DNA from: Paraburkholderia sp.
GTDB lineage: Bacteria > Pseudomonadota > Gammaproteobacteria > Burkholderiales > Burkholderiaceae
Length of the DNA: 64,000 bases
Assembly (NCBI RefSeq): GCF_024281035.1
Contig: NZ_JAMXLH010000078.1
Location: 1-64,000 of the forward strand
Direction of reading: 5' to 3'
Of the stretch, positions 51,159 through 59,386 are shown piece after piece (the stretch's first letter is position 1; each line of letters starts with the position of its first letter). The notes under the pieces are model-generated. The model saw nothing but the letters and a program-made list of their open reading frames with translations. It had not been told where the DNA came from and searched no databases. A program made the translations under genes and the position numbers.

Positions 51159-52304
51159 TTAGCGTACGAACGTATCGACCGCGATGCGGCCGATGGCCGG
51201 ATCGTCGGTAAAGAATCCATCGATGCCCGCGCGCAGGTACGCCTGGATCTCGCGCACGGAGCCTGCTGTGTTGCGCGCACCCGGCGTGCCGCCGTCCTTC
51301 AACGACGCGGGCAGGAAGTAGTTTTCCGGACGGAACGTATACGGATGCACGACGAGACCCGCTTCGTGTGCGTAGCGCACGTACTGTGTCGGCCGCTGCA
51401 GCGTGCCATCGGCGGCGACGGGGATGATCGACGTCTTGTACGGCCCGACGCCATTCGCGTAGGTTGCGATCTCGCGCATGCCGTCGCGCGTCGACATGTC
51501 ACCGTACGTGCGCTTGTCATTCGCCTTCACGAAGTCGTACGGGCGTTGACCGGCGTCGCCCATTAGTTGCACGAGCCTCCAGTTCGGCTGGCTCGTTTTG
51601 ATCCGGTTGCGGATCGTCTTCAAGTTTGCGACTTCGAACGACTGGAGATAGACGGTTGCCGTGCGCGATGTGTACGGATCTTTCAGCAATGCATCGACAA
51701 GCCGATCCTCAAGCGGCAAACCGATCGACTGAAAGTAGGTCGGATGCTTGGTTTCGGGGTACAGGTGGATCGTCCGGCCGGTTTGCGCCGACATCTGCTT
51801 CGCGAGCGCGACGATCTCGTCGAACGTCGGCACCTCGAACTGGTCGTTGTACGCGGTGTTCTCCGGGCGAAGCTGAGGAATGCGTTCGCGGGCACGCAAT
51901 GTCTTCAGCTCTGCGAGCGTGAAATCCTCCGTGAACCAACCGGTCAACTCCATGCCGTCGATCGTTTTGGTGGTCTTGCGGTTCGCGAACCGCGGCAGCC
52001 CCGACACGTTCGTTGTGCCCGAGATCTCATTCTCGTGGCGCGCGACGAGCACACCATCGCGAGTCGCGACGAGATCGGGCTCGATGACGTCCGCACCGTC
52101 CTCGATCGCCTTGCGGTACGCCGCAAGCGTGTGTTCGGGACGCAATGCGCTCGCACCGCGATGGCCGATCACCTGAACCTTTGCGGAAATCGGCCGCGTG
52201 GAATCGGACGTTCGAGTGTCGTCGCCTCCGCACGCAGCGAGCAGGAACGTGGCGGCACAAGCGATCAGAGCATGGTGCGAGGCGCGGGGGAACTTGAAAA
52301 GCAT
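51159..52304 (-). CDS. glpQ: Glycerophosphodiester phosphodiesterase, lipoprotein
   Basis: 381 residues from ATG 52304. Lipobox LLAAC (about residue 25) after the signal MLFKFPRASHHALIACAATF. GDPD fold: VIGHRGASALRPEHTLAAYR, GADVIEPDLVATRDGVLVAR, and HENEISGTTNV with the second catalytic His. Splits glycerophosphodiesters into glycerol 3-phosphate and an alcohol in the periplasm, supplying phosphate with PhoD. Longer loop insertion (TKTIDGMELTGWFTEDFTLA) is usual for periplasmic GlpQ. Confidence 0.93.
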   Translation of the reverse strand: MLFKFPRASHHALIACAATFLLAACGGDDTRTSDSTRPISAKVQVIGHRGASALRPEHTLAAYRKAIEDGADVIEPDLVATRDGVLVARHENEISGTTNVSGLPRFANRKTTKTIDGMELTGWFTEDFTLAELKTLRARERIPQLRPENTAYNDQFEVPTFDEIVALAKQMSAQTGRTIHLYPETKHPTYFQSIGLPLEDRLVDALLKDPYTSRTATVYLQSFEVANLKTIRNRIKTSQPNWRLVQLMGDAGQRPYDFVKANDKRTYGDMSTRDGMREIATYANGVGPYKTSIIPVAADGTLQRPTQYVRYAHEAGLVVHPYTFRPENYFLPASLKDGGTPGARNTAGSVREIQAYLRAGIDGFFTDDPAIGRIAVDTFVR

Positions 52305-52698
52305 GGAGTGAACCTTGGAGCGAGAACAGGAAGTTGAATGAAGCCTGTGCGCTATTCTCCGGCCACATTATTACAATACCATTTAGCATTACTGATATCG
52401 CCAAATCCGCTTCATCGATAAAACAATGTCAAATTCCCACGACGAACCTGCCGTCGCGCCTTAATTCGCAGGACTCCATTTTTTTGATACTCAGACGTGG
52501 CAATACGCTGCCCGAGCAGGCGGAAGGGATTTTTCGCTTCGCTGGATTTCGCTACACCACTCCCGGATTCAAGCGCCGAGAGGTAGAGCACCGCCGTGGC
52601 AGGCACTGCATCTGTGACGCCGCGTGCCGCCGCCGGGTCTTGAGTGAACGTGAGAGTGCGCGCGGACGGATACCACAATCGGCCGCGCGCGGCCCACG
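52305..52698. other. Intergenic region upstream of glpQ, downstream of isochorismatase gene
   Basis: 394 bases. Holds the leader and promoter of the GlpQ/PhoD unit on the minus strand. I looked for a PHO box (CTGTCAT-type repeats) and did not see one. No gene: the open frame at 52334-52927 has an implausible composition. Confidence 0.55.
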
Positions 52699-53337
52699 TC
52701 AGTTCTTGTCGTACGAGAACTGGATGCCGGCCGTACCGCCGGTTTCGATGAACAGGTTAATAAACGCCGGAACGGTTTCGCTCCGTGCCCAGTCGCGTTG
52801 CAGCTCGCAGAACAGCTGGGCGACACTGATCATCTTGCCGCCTGCCTGCTCGATGCGGCGCAATGCGGCCTCGTGCGCTGCGACGGACGTGCCGCCGACC
52901 GCATCGACGACGACGTATACCTCGTAGCCGGCTTTCAATGCGTCCAGCGCGGGAAACGTGAGGCAGGCTTCCGTCCAGAGTGCGGTCATGATCAATTTCT
53001 TGCGACCGGTTGCCTCGACGGCCTTGCGGAATTCAACGTCTTCCCACGAGTTGATGCTCGTGCGGTCGATGGTCGGATAGTCGCCGAGCACCGCGCGCAG
53101 TTGCGGGATGGGCGGCTTGTTCAGGCCGGTCTTCACGTTGACCGTCGAATGAATGATCGGCAACTTGTATGCGACTGCTGCCTTAGCGGTCCCCACAATG
53201 TTATTGACCAGCAGCTGGCGATCCATCGACGCGATGGAATTCACCTGAACCGGCTGGTAATCAATGACGATGAATGCCGCGTTCTGCGGGGTGAGCAGGT
53301 GATCGTTCGCGGGGTCGCGAATGGGTTCGCTTGCCAT
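52699..53337 (-). CDS. Isochorismatase-family hydrolase
   Basis: 212 residues from ATG 53337 (MASEPIRDP). Cysteine hydrolase fold: D26 in FIVIDYQPV, and the nucleophile C125 in TALWTEACLTFPAL; GYEVYVVVDAVGGTSVAAHE follows. Length and order match YcaC-like and nicotinamidase-like members; the substrate is unknown. The usual Lys of the triad was not placed with certainty. It is divergent from a LysR gene (257 bases apart), its likely regulator. Confidence 0.9.
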   Translation of the reverse strand: MASEPIRDPANDHLLTPQNAAFIVIDYQPVQVNSIASMDRQLLVNNIVGTAKAAVAYKLPIIHSTVNVKTGLNKPPIPQLRAVLGDYPTIDRTSINSWEDVEFRKAVEATGRKKLIMTALWTEACLTFPALDALKAGYEVYVVVDAVGGTSVAAHEAALRRIEQAGGKMISVAQLFCELQRDWARSETVPAFINLFIETGGTAGIQFSYDKN

Positions 53338-53594
53338 GGTTGTCTCCAGAAACAGTGCGGGAAGTGAATAAAGCGCCCCGATAATCGATGCCTGTGTGTT
53401 CGCAACGTCGGGACAAGCGCTGCGGTTTGTGAACTTCAACTGCCGCAAATATTGCGCGGTTGATCGAATCGCATCGACAGGTTGCATCCGGCGTGGTCTG
53501 GAATCATGTCGTGCGTGAACCAAAATATTATTCGTGCAACAAACCCGTTTCCAGTCTCGTAAAATGCCATCAGTGTTCTATGAATGGAACAATC

Positions 53595-54488
53595 ATGGAT
53601 GACCTGAACGATCTCTACTATTTTGTGAAGGTGGTCGATCACGGGGGCTTCACTCAGGCAGGGCGTGCGCTGGACATACCAAAATCGACGCTGAGCCGGC
53701 GAATCGCAGAGCTGGAGGCGAAATACGACGTGCGGCTGTTGCAGCGAACAACACGCCATTTCACCGTCACGGAAACCGGGCGCGAATTTTATGATCGCTG
53801 CCTCGGCGTACTGGTAGAAGCCGAGGCAGCGCGTGAAGTTGTAGAGCGCAAGCGCGCCGAGCCGCAGGGCATCGTTCGCGTCAGTTGTCCAACGGCGCTG
53901 CTCGAGTATCGCGTCAGCAATCTCGTGGCGCAATTCATGGCTATTCACCCCAAAGTGCAGGTGCATCTGGAAGCCACGAACCGCCGCGTCGATCTGTTGA
54001 GCGAGGGTTTCGACCTCGCACTGCGCGTGCGCTTTCCGCCCCTGGAAGACAGTGGCCTTGTCATGCGGAACCTCGGTGACAGCCCACAGCGACTGGTGGC
54101 CGCTCCTCATTTGCTGAAAGGCCGCGATCCGCCGGCGGACCCCGGTGATCTTGCCGGTGTCCCGAGCCTCGATTGGGGACCGGCACGAAACCATATCTGG
54201 CAATTGGTGGGGCCAGGAGGTGTGGAGGCGCAGTTGCGCCATTACCCTCGTTTCATCACCGACGACATGCACGCGCTACGCGATGCAGCCATACATGGCG
54301 TCGGCATCGCACAACTTCCCTGCATGGTGGTTGAGGATGACTTGCGCAATGGAACCCTTGTCGACGCTCTGCCGGGCTGGACTCCAAAAGGAGGCGTGAT
54401 CCACGCCGTGTTTCCGTCACGGCGAGGTCTTCTGCCGCGTGTGCGCTTGCTGATCGATTTTCTGGCGATCCATATTCAGAAAGACTGA
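53595..54488 (+). CDS. LysR-family transcriptional regulator
   Basis: 297 residues from ATG 53595 (MDDLNDLYYFVKVVDHGGF). HTH: TQAGRALDIPKSTLSRRIAE followed by LEAKYDVRLLQRTTRHFTVT; effector domain with VVERKRAEPQGIVRVSCPTA. Divergent from the isochorismatase-family gene and followed at one-base spacing by a membrane protein gene. It probably controls either or both. Confidence 0.93.
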   Translation: MDDLNDLYYFVKVVDHGGFTQAGRALDIPKSTLSRRIAELEAKYDVRLLQRTTRHFTVTETGREFYDRCLGVLVEAEAAREVVERKRAEPQGIVRVSCPTALLEYRVSNLVAQFMAIHPKVQVHLEATNRRVDLLSEGFDLALRVRFPPLEDSGLVMRNLGDSPQRLVAAPHLLKGRDPPADPGDLAGVPSLDWGPARNHIWQLVGPGGVEAQLRHYPRFITDDMHALRDAAIHGVGIAQLPCMVVEDDLRNGTLVDALPGWTPKGGVIHAVFPSRRGLLPRVRLLIDFLAIHIQKD

Positions 54489-54489
54489 G

Positions 54490-55266
54490 ATGAATCTTCT
54501 TGTTTTTAAACTCATCGTCACGCCGCTTTTGTTGCTGATCGCCACGATGGCCGTGCGGCGCTGGGGCGAAGCGATTGGGGGCTTTTTCATCAGTTTGCCG
54601 CTCACATCGGGGCCGATTCTGGTGTTCCTTGCTCTAGAGCGCGGCCCCGAATTCGCCGCGCAGGCGACAGCAGGATCGCTCGTAGCGATGGCCGCGCAAG
54701 CGGGCTTCGGTCTGGCTTTTTACCGCCTCGCGGCGTCCGGGTGGCCGGTCGCTCTCACAATCGCCAGCGCCGCGTTTTGCGTCGTGGCCGGCGTGCTCCA
54801 GTGGGGTGCGCCGTCGCAGACGGGGCTCTTGCTGATCGTCCTTGCGGTGATCGCGTTCGCGCTTCGCTTCATGCCCGAAGTACGGACGACGGGTGAAAGG
54901 TCCGATCCGCCATGGTGGGATTTGCCTGCGCGCATGGTGTTCGTAGCCGGTCTCGTGGTTGGCGTGACACTGATCGCGCCGCATGTCGGACCCGCAGCGA
55001 GCGGCGTGCTCGCATCTTTTCCTTTCATGGCGGCCATTCTCACGGTGTTCGCCCATCGCATGAGCGGTCACTGTTCAGCACAACAGGTGGTGCGCGGCCT
55101 CGTAATGGGACTGCCGGGCATCACTGTGTTTTTCTATGTGCTGGGACTGACGTTGGCGCAGTGGCATTTGCTCGCCGCCTTCGGTGTCGCAATGGCCTGC
55201 ACGCTGCTCATTCACGCGATTTCCCTTTCCCGCATGCGTTTTCCGGTCGCGGATTCCCTCGAATAG
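54490..55266 (+). CDS. Multi-pass membrane protein of unknown function
   Basis: 258 residues from ATG 54490, one base after the LysR stop, so translation is coupled. About eight hydrophobic segments (for example RRWGEAIGGFFISLPLTSGP, LLLIVLAVIAFALRFMPEVR, MVFVAGLVVGVTLIAPHVGP, VVRGLVMGLPGITVFFYVLG). It resembles small DUF-type inner-membrane proteins related to GlpM or exporters, but I do not recognise a family. The operon with LysR suggests a regulated efflux or transport protein. Confidence 0.75.
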   Translation: MNLLVFKLIVTPLLLLIATMAVRRWGEAIGGFFISLPLTSGPILVFLALERGPEFAAQATAGSLVAMAAQAGFGLAFYRLAASGWPVALTIASAAFCVVAGVLQWGAPSQTGLLLIVLAVIAFALRFMPEVRTTGERSDPPWWDLPARMVFVAGLVVGVTLIAPHVGPAASGVLASFPFMAAILTVFAHRMSGHCSAQQVVRGLVMGLPGITVFFYVLGLTLAQWHLLAAFGVAMACTLLIHAISLSRMRFPVADSLE

Positions 55267-55557
55267 CCGGGACTGCGAGCGCTGCAACCGGGTCTTCATA
55301 AACCAATCGCAAACGTTTGCCTTTCCTGCGCCGCGAAAAACTGCGACGTATCGTTAGCTTTGCTCGCAAAATTCGATATAGTCGGTATTCGTATGCTGAA
55401 AGCAGCGCGCCGGTGTACGCAGCGGGAACCGGGTATGTTCAGCGTTATGTACTCAATGTTCGTTCGGTGCTGCGGCACGTACAGGCTCGACTGACTCGCG
55501 CGCGAGAAATTGCCGAGCAACCAGACCAGTGCGAGAAATTGCACTGGAGGATTCAAT

Positions 55558-56820
55558 ATGTCCGCCCACGATTGCGAATCAACGAACGCGCCGGTTGCCG
55601 CCTACATCGGCCGTCAACCGATTGTCGATCGAGCCGGTAAACTCATTGCCTACGAGTTGCTTTTCCGGCGCGGCGAGACGAACACGGCGAGCGTAATCGA
55701 CGATACCGCGGCTACGGGGCAAGTCATCGTCAATGCGATTGGCGAATTCGGCGTCCAGAGGGTTCTCGGCGATCAGCGGGGATTTATCAACGTCGGCAGG
55801 GAGTTGCTATCGGACGACGTGCTGGGTTTGCTGGCGCCGGAAAAATTCGTCCTCGAGATTCTCGAGACGATTCCGCGCGACGAAATACTCCACGCTCAAT
55901 GCAAGCGACTGCGTCGCGCCGGATTCGGTCTGGCGCTCGATGATGTGACTGCCGTCGAGCAAATGCCCGCGAGCATCCTCGAACTCGTGGAGGTGGTCAA
56001 GATCGATTATCCGCGTATCGATTCGCGAGACCTGCCGCGGCTAATCGATACGGCACACCGATCGGGTGCCCGGGTTCTTGCCGAGAAGGTCGAGACGGCG
56101 AAGGAATATCGTGAACTCCATGCACTCGGCGTCGACCTGTTCCAGGGTTACTTTTTTGCGCACCCTGAAATGCTGAGCCAGCGAAAGCTCACGTTGGCGG
56201 TGTCCGATCTGATGGAACTCGTGCACGCGCTGTCGGCCAATGCGCCGTTGGACAGGATCGAGCCAATCATCAAACGAAACCCGCCGTTGTTGATGCAACT
56301 GATCAAGCTCGCCAGCAGCGGTCTCTTTAGTGCAGCAAAGCCGGTTTCGACTATCGGCGAAGCCATTCTTCGCATTGGAACGCGTTCGCTGCTGCGCTGG
56401 ATCCAACTGTTGCTTTATGCAGGCGTGAGCGACGTCTCGTTGCGATCCAATCCGCTTTTCCAGCTCGTCGCCACGCGGGCGCGGTTTCTCGAACTCGCTG
56501 CGAATCTGGTGCAAACGCGCGATACGGATCTCCCGGATCGGGCCTACCAGGTAGGGATCTTCTCCCTCATGCACCTCATGCTGGACATGAGCTCGCAGGA
56601 TCTCATGGAACAACTCGCGGTTGCCCCCGACGTTCGCGACGCCGTCGTTCTTCGACGTGGAACGCTCGGCAATCTGCTGGAGCTCGCCGAAATGGTCGAG
56701 TCGGGCCGTGAACCCGACTTTGAATCACTGCCGGAATTGGACGGCACACTTGCCGCGAAAGACGTGTCCGATATCACCGCGCAGGCGGCGGAATGGGTAC
56801 TCGCAGATATGGCGGGTTAA
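55558..56820 (+). CDS. EAL-HDOD signalling protein with degenerate EAL domain
   Basis: 420 residues from ATG 55558, GGAGG at 55546-55550. Residues 20-215 form an EAL fold, but the signature reads YELLFRRG in place of E-A-L, LALDDVT in place of DDFG, and VLAEKVET in place of EGVE, so cyclic-di-GMP hydrolysis is unlikely. Residues 215-410 form a HDOD domain (PPLLMQLIKLASSGLFSAAK, IGEAILRIGTRSLLRWIQLL). This is the YuxH/CdgJ layout, usually a protein-protein signalling module in motility and virulence control. Confidence 0.9.
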   Translation: MSAHDCESTNAPVAAYIGRQPIVDRAGKLIAYELLFRRGETNTASVIDDTAATGQVIVNAIGEFGVQRVLGDQRGFINVGRELLSDDVLGLLAPEKFVLEILETIPRDEILHAQCKRLRRAGFGLALDDVTAVEQMPASILELVEVVKIDYPRIDSRDLPRLIDTAHRSGARVLAEKVETAKEYRELHALGVDLFQGYFFAHPEMLSQRKLTLAVSDLMELVHALSANAPLDRIEPIIKRNPPLLMQLIKLASSGLFSAAKPVSTIGEAILRIGTRSLLRWIQLLLYAGVSDVSLRSNPLFQLVATRARFLELAANLVQTRDTDLPDRAYQVGIFSLMHLMLDMSSQDLMEQLAVAPDVRDAVVLRRGTLGNLLELAEMVESGREPDFESLPELDGTLAAKDVSDITAQAAEWVLADMAG

Positions 56821-57181
56821 AAGCCGTACCGGGTAGCTTTTCGAAATGCGCCCGCCGTGCGATGCGCACCTGGCATTCGAATATCCGCAGCGCGGCCATC
56901 ACGGCCCACATCAGTCAAAAAATACGAACGACAAAAAGAAAAAGCCCGCCAATTGAGGGCGGGCTGAATCCATGACGTGGAGACATGGAGGAGACGGGAA
57001 GAATAATACGGGTTTTCCCTGGAAGATGCAAACACTTTGAGGGCAACGCAAAGCCCGGATTCATGGCCTCATTCGACGCGGGTGGGAAAGAGCTGTTCTA
57101 TTGTTAGGAAAGTCGCGCGACGCCCCATGCAACGGATATCGGGGCGCAACTGAACTTGCTTGAACTCACCGGAGAGACAAC
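56821..57181. other. Region between EAL-HDOD gene and YXWGXW gene
   Basis: 361 bases. Contains the hairpin at 56943-56965 with an A-rich tract on its left (56930-56942). Downstream is the leader of the secreted-protein gene. No other gene seen. Confidence 0.55.
56930..56965 (-). terminator. Intrinsic terminator read on the minus strand
   Basis: AGCCCGCC (56943-56950) and GGCGGGCT (56958-56965) form an 8-bp stem with loop AATTGAG. On the minus strand the stem is followed by a long T-run (complement of the A-rich 56930-56942), a clear intrinsic terminator in that direction. On the plus strand there is no T-run. The only minus-strand gene upstream of it is the gamma-glutamyltransferase gene, so its message may run antisense through the YXWGXW gene before ending here. 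Confidence 0.6.
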
Positions 57182-57472
57182 ATGAATCGAACGACCCTTC
57201 GGCGCATGGCGGCCGCCACGTTTGCGGCGCTGGCGACCTCTGCCGTGCTGGCTCAGGGAATCATGATTGCGCCGCCGCCACCGCGCACCGAAGTCGTGCC
57301 GCCGGCGCGGATGGGTTATGTCTGGAACCCGGGCCACTGGCGCTGGGTCCGCGGACGCTACGTATGGGTGGGCGGCAACTGGCAGCGCGCGCGCACCGGC
57401 CACAATTGGGTGCCGGGCCGCTGGGTCCGGCACGGGCGAAGCTGGCAGTGGGCGCCCGCACACTGGGCCTGA
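57182..57472 (+). CDS. YXWGXW-repeat secreted protein
   Basis: 96 residues from ATG 57182, with GGAGAGAC at 57171-57178. Signal peptide MNRTTLRRMAAATFAALATS with cleavage near VLAQG. The mature chain is a run of W-rich units: GYVWNPGHWRWVRGRYVWVG, then HNWVPGRWVRHGRSWQWAPAHW, the YXWGXW pattern seen in many Burkholderia periplasmic or outer-membrane associated small proteins. Function unknown; structural or envelope role likely. Confidence 0.88.
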   Translation: MNRTTLRRMAAATFAALATSAVLAQGIMIAPPPPRTEVVPPARMGYVWNPGHWRWVRGRYVWVGGNWQRARTGHNWVPGRWVRHGRSWQWAPAHWA

Positions 57473-57544
57473 ATTGCGGCACCTGAGCGAACGTGGCCAA
57501 GCGGTTTTCGGTTCATCGGCGCCAGCGCCCGCTTGAAAGCCAAC

Positions 57545-59182
57545 CTAGAAACCCGCGGCGAGGCCGTCGCGCCGTGAGTCGCTCGCCGCAACGTAGCCGC
57601 GCTCGGGATCGTTGCGATCGAGCTTCCAGATGAACTGACCCGAGCCGAAATCCATGTAGGGGTCGTCGATACGCTTGATCCGGTGGCCGCGCGCCTCGAG
57701 CGCACGCGCCGTATCCGGATCGAAAGTCGATTCGATATCGAGCGTGAAGTCGCGGTTAACCTTCCAGCGCGGCGCATCGCACGCAGCCTGCGGCTGCTGG
57801 CCATAGTCGAGCATGCGCACCGCCGTTTGCAGATGACCTTGAGGCTGCATATCGCCGCCCATCACGCCAAAACTCATCACCGCTTCCTGGCGGCCCTCCA
57901 TCTGCTGCGTGAGAAACGCCGGAATAATCGTATGGAACGGCCGCTTGCCGCCTGCCACCACGTTCGGTGAAACGGGGTCCATCGAAAAACCGCAGCCGCG
58001 ATTCTGCAGCGCGATACCCGTGCCCGGCACCACCACGCCCGAACCGAAGCCCATGTAATTCGACTGGATAAAGCTGACCATCATGCCGCGCTCGTCCACT
58101 GCCGACATGTAGATTGTCCCGCCCGACTTGGGCATGCCAAAGTCGAATTGCGTGGCGCGGCTCCGGTCGATCAGCTTCGCACGCGACTTTAGATAAGCGT
58201 CGTCGAGCATGTGTTCGGGCGTAACAGCCATCGCGCGCGGATCGGCGACGTAACGATAGACATCCGCGAAAGCGAGTTTCATCGCTTCGATCTGCAGGTG
58301 TTGTGCTTCGACGCCGTCGAGTGGCAACGATGCCATATCGAACTGCTCGAGAATGCCGAGCGCGATGAGTGCCGCGATGCCCTGCCCGTTCGGCGGAATC
58401 TCGTGCACCGTATAGCCGCGATAGCGCTTACCGATCGGTTCAACCCAGTCCGCGCGATAGTTGCGCAGATCATCGAGCGTCATTGCGCCACCGCACTCAT
58501 GCGAGAACGCCGCAATGCGTTCAGCGATCTCGCCTTCGTAATAGGCGCGCGGGCCTTGTTCGGCAAGTTGGCGCAGCGTGGCCGCGTGTCCTGCCAGGCA
58601 TACGCGTTCGCCCACTTCTGGCGCACGGCCGTGCGGCATGAACGTCCCCGCAAAACCGGGCTGATTATGCAGATCCGGAATCGCGGCCTGCCACTTGTGC
58701 GCAACGATGCTGGCCACCGCATGACCGCGTTCTGCAATCTCGATGGCGGGCGCCATCAGATCGGCGAACGGCAGCGAACCGAATTTCGCATGCAGCGCCT
58801 CCCAGCCCGCAATCACGCCAGGCACCGTCACCGTATCCCAGCCGCGCACAGGCTGTCTTGCCATTCCGTTGTTTTCGCCGTAGCGCGTGCGGAAGTAATC
58901 GACGTTCCAGGCAGCAGGCGCGGTGCCCGACGCATTCAACCCGTGCAGACGGCTGCCGTCCCACACGAGGGCGAACGCGTCGCCGCCAAGACCGCACGAC
59001 ACCGGTTCGACCACTGTGATAGCCGCCGCTGCGGCAATCGCGGCGTCGACGGCATTGCCGCCCTTCCATAGCATGCGCAGGCCTGCCTGTGCGGCGAGCG
59101 GATGCGACGTCGAAACAATGTTGCGGGCGAACACCGGCTGGCGCAGTGTCGGATAGGGGTTTTGCCAATTAAAGCGAGTCAT
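57545..59182 (-). CDS. Gamma-glutamyltransferase-family enzyme (no signal peptide)
   Basis: 545 residues from ATG 59182. Ntn-hydrolase fold: STSHPLAAQAGLRMLWKGGN, AAITVVEPVSCGLGGDAFAL, LTLDDLRNYRADWVEPI, and the likely autoprocessing Thr at residue 356 in SGGTIYMSAVDERG. That motif differs from the classic T-T-H-x-S of GGT, and the N-terminus lacks a signal peptide, so this is a cytoplasmic YwrD-like member or acylase. Acts on gamma-glutamyl or acyl substrates. Monocistronic. Confidence 0.88.
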   Translation of the reverse strand: MTRFNWQNPYPTLRQPVFARNIVSTSHPLAAQAGLRMLWKGGNAVDAAIAAAAAITVVEPVSCGLGGDAFALVWDGSRLHGLNASGTAPAAWNVDYFRTRYGENNGMARQPVRGWDTVTVPGVIAGWEALHAKFGSLPFADLMAPAIEIAERGHAVASIVAHKWQAAIPDLHNQPGFAGTFMPHGRAPEVGERVCLAGHAATLRQLAEQGPRAYYEGEIAERIAAFSHECGGAMTLDDLRNYRADWVEPIGKRYRGYTVHEIPPNGQGIAALIALGILEQFDMASLPLDGVEAQHLQIEAMKLAFADVYRYVADPRAMAVTPEHMLDDAYLKSRAKLIDRSRATQFDFGMPKSGGTIYMSAVDERGMMVSFIQSNYMGFGSGVVVPGTGIALQNRGCGFSMDPVSPNVVAGGKRPFHTIIPAFLTQQMEGRQEAVMSFGVMGGDMQPQGHLQTAVRMLDYGQQPQAACDAPRWKVNRDFTLDIESTFDPDTARALEARGHRIKRIDDPYMDFGSGQFIWKLDRNDPERGYVAASDSRRDGLAAGF

Positions 59183-59386
59183 GTGTGAAGTCCAGTCTGC
59201 GATGAATGGCGAAGCCGCAACGGGCCGGCTGATGCTTCGATTATGTTGAAGGTGAAAGCAAAAAAGTATCGGTATTTTGCTGCGGGCGTTTAAATCCCGT
59301 TTCGATGCGCGCTCCAGCATTCCGCGCCCCGCTGCGTAACTGCATCCGTCACGCCACGCGTCGCGAGGCGGTATAGTGAAGCGCCC

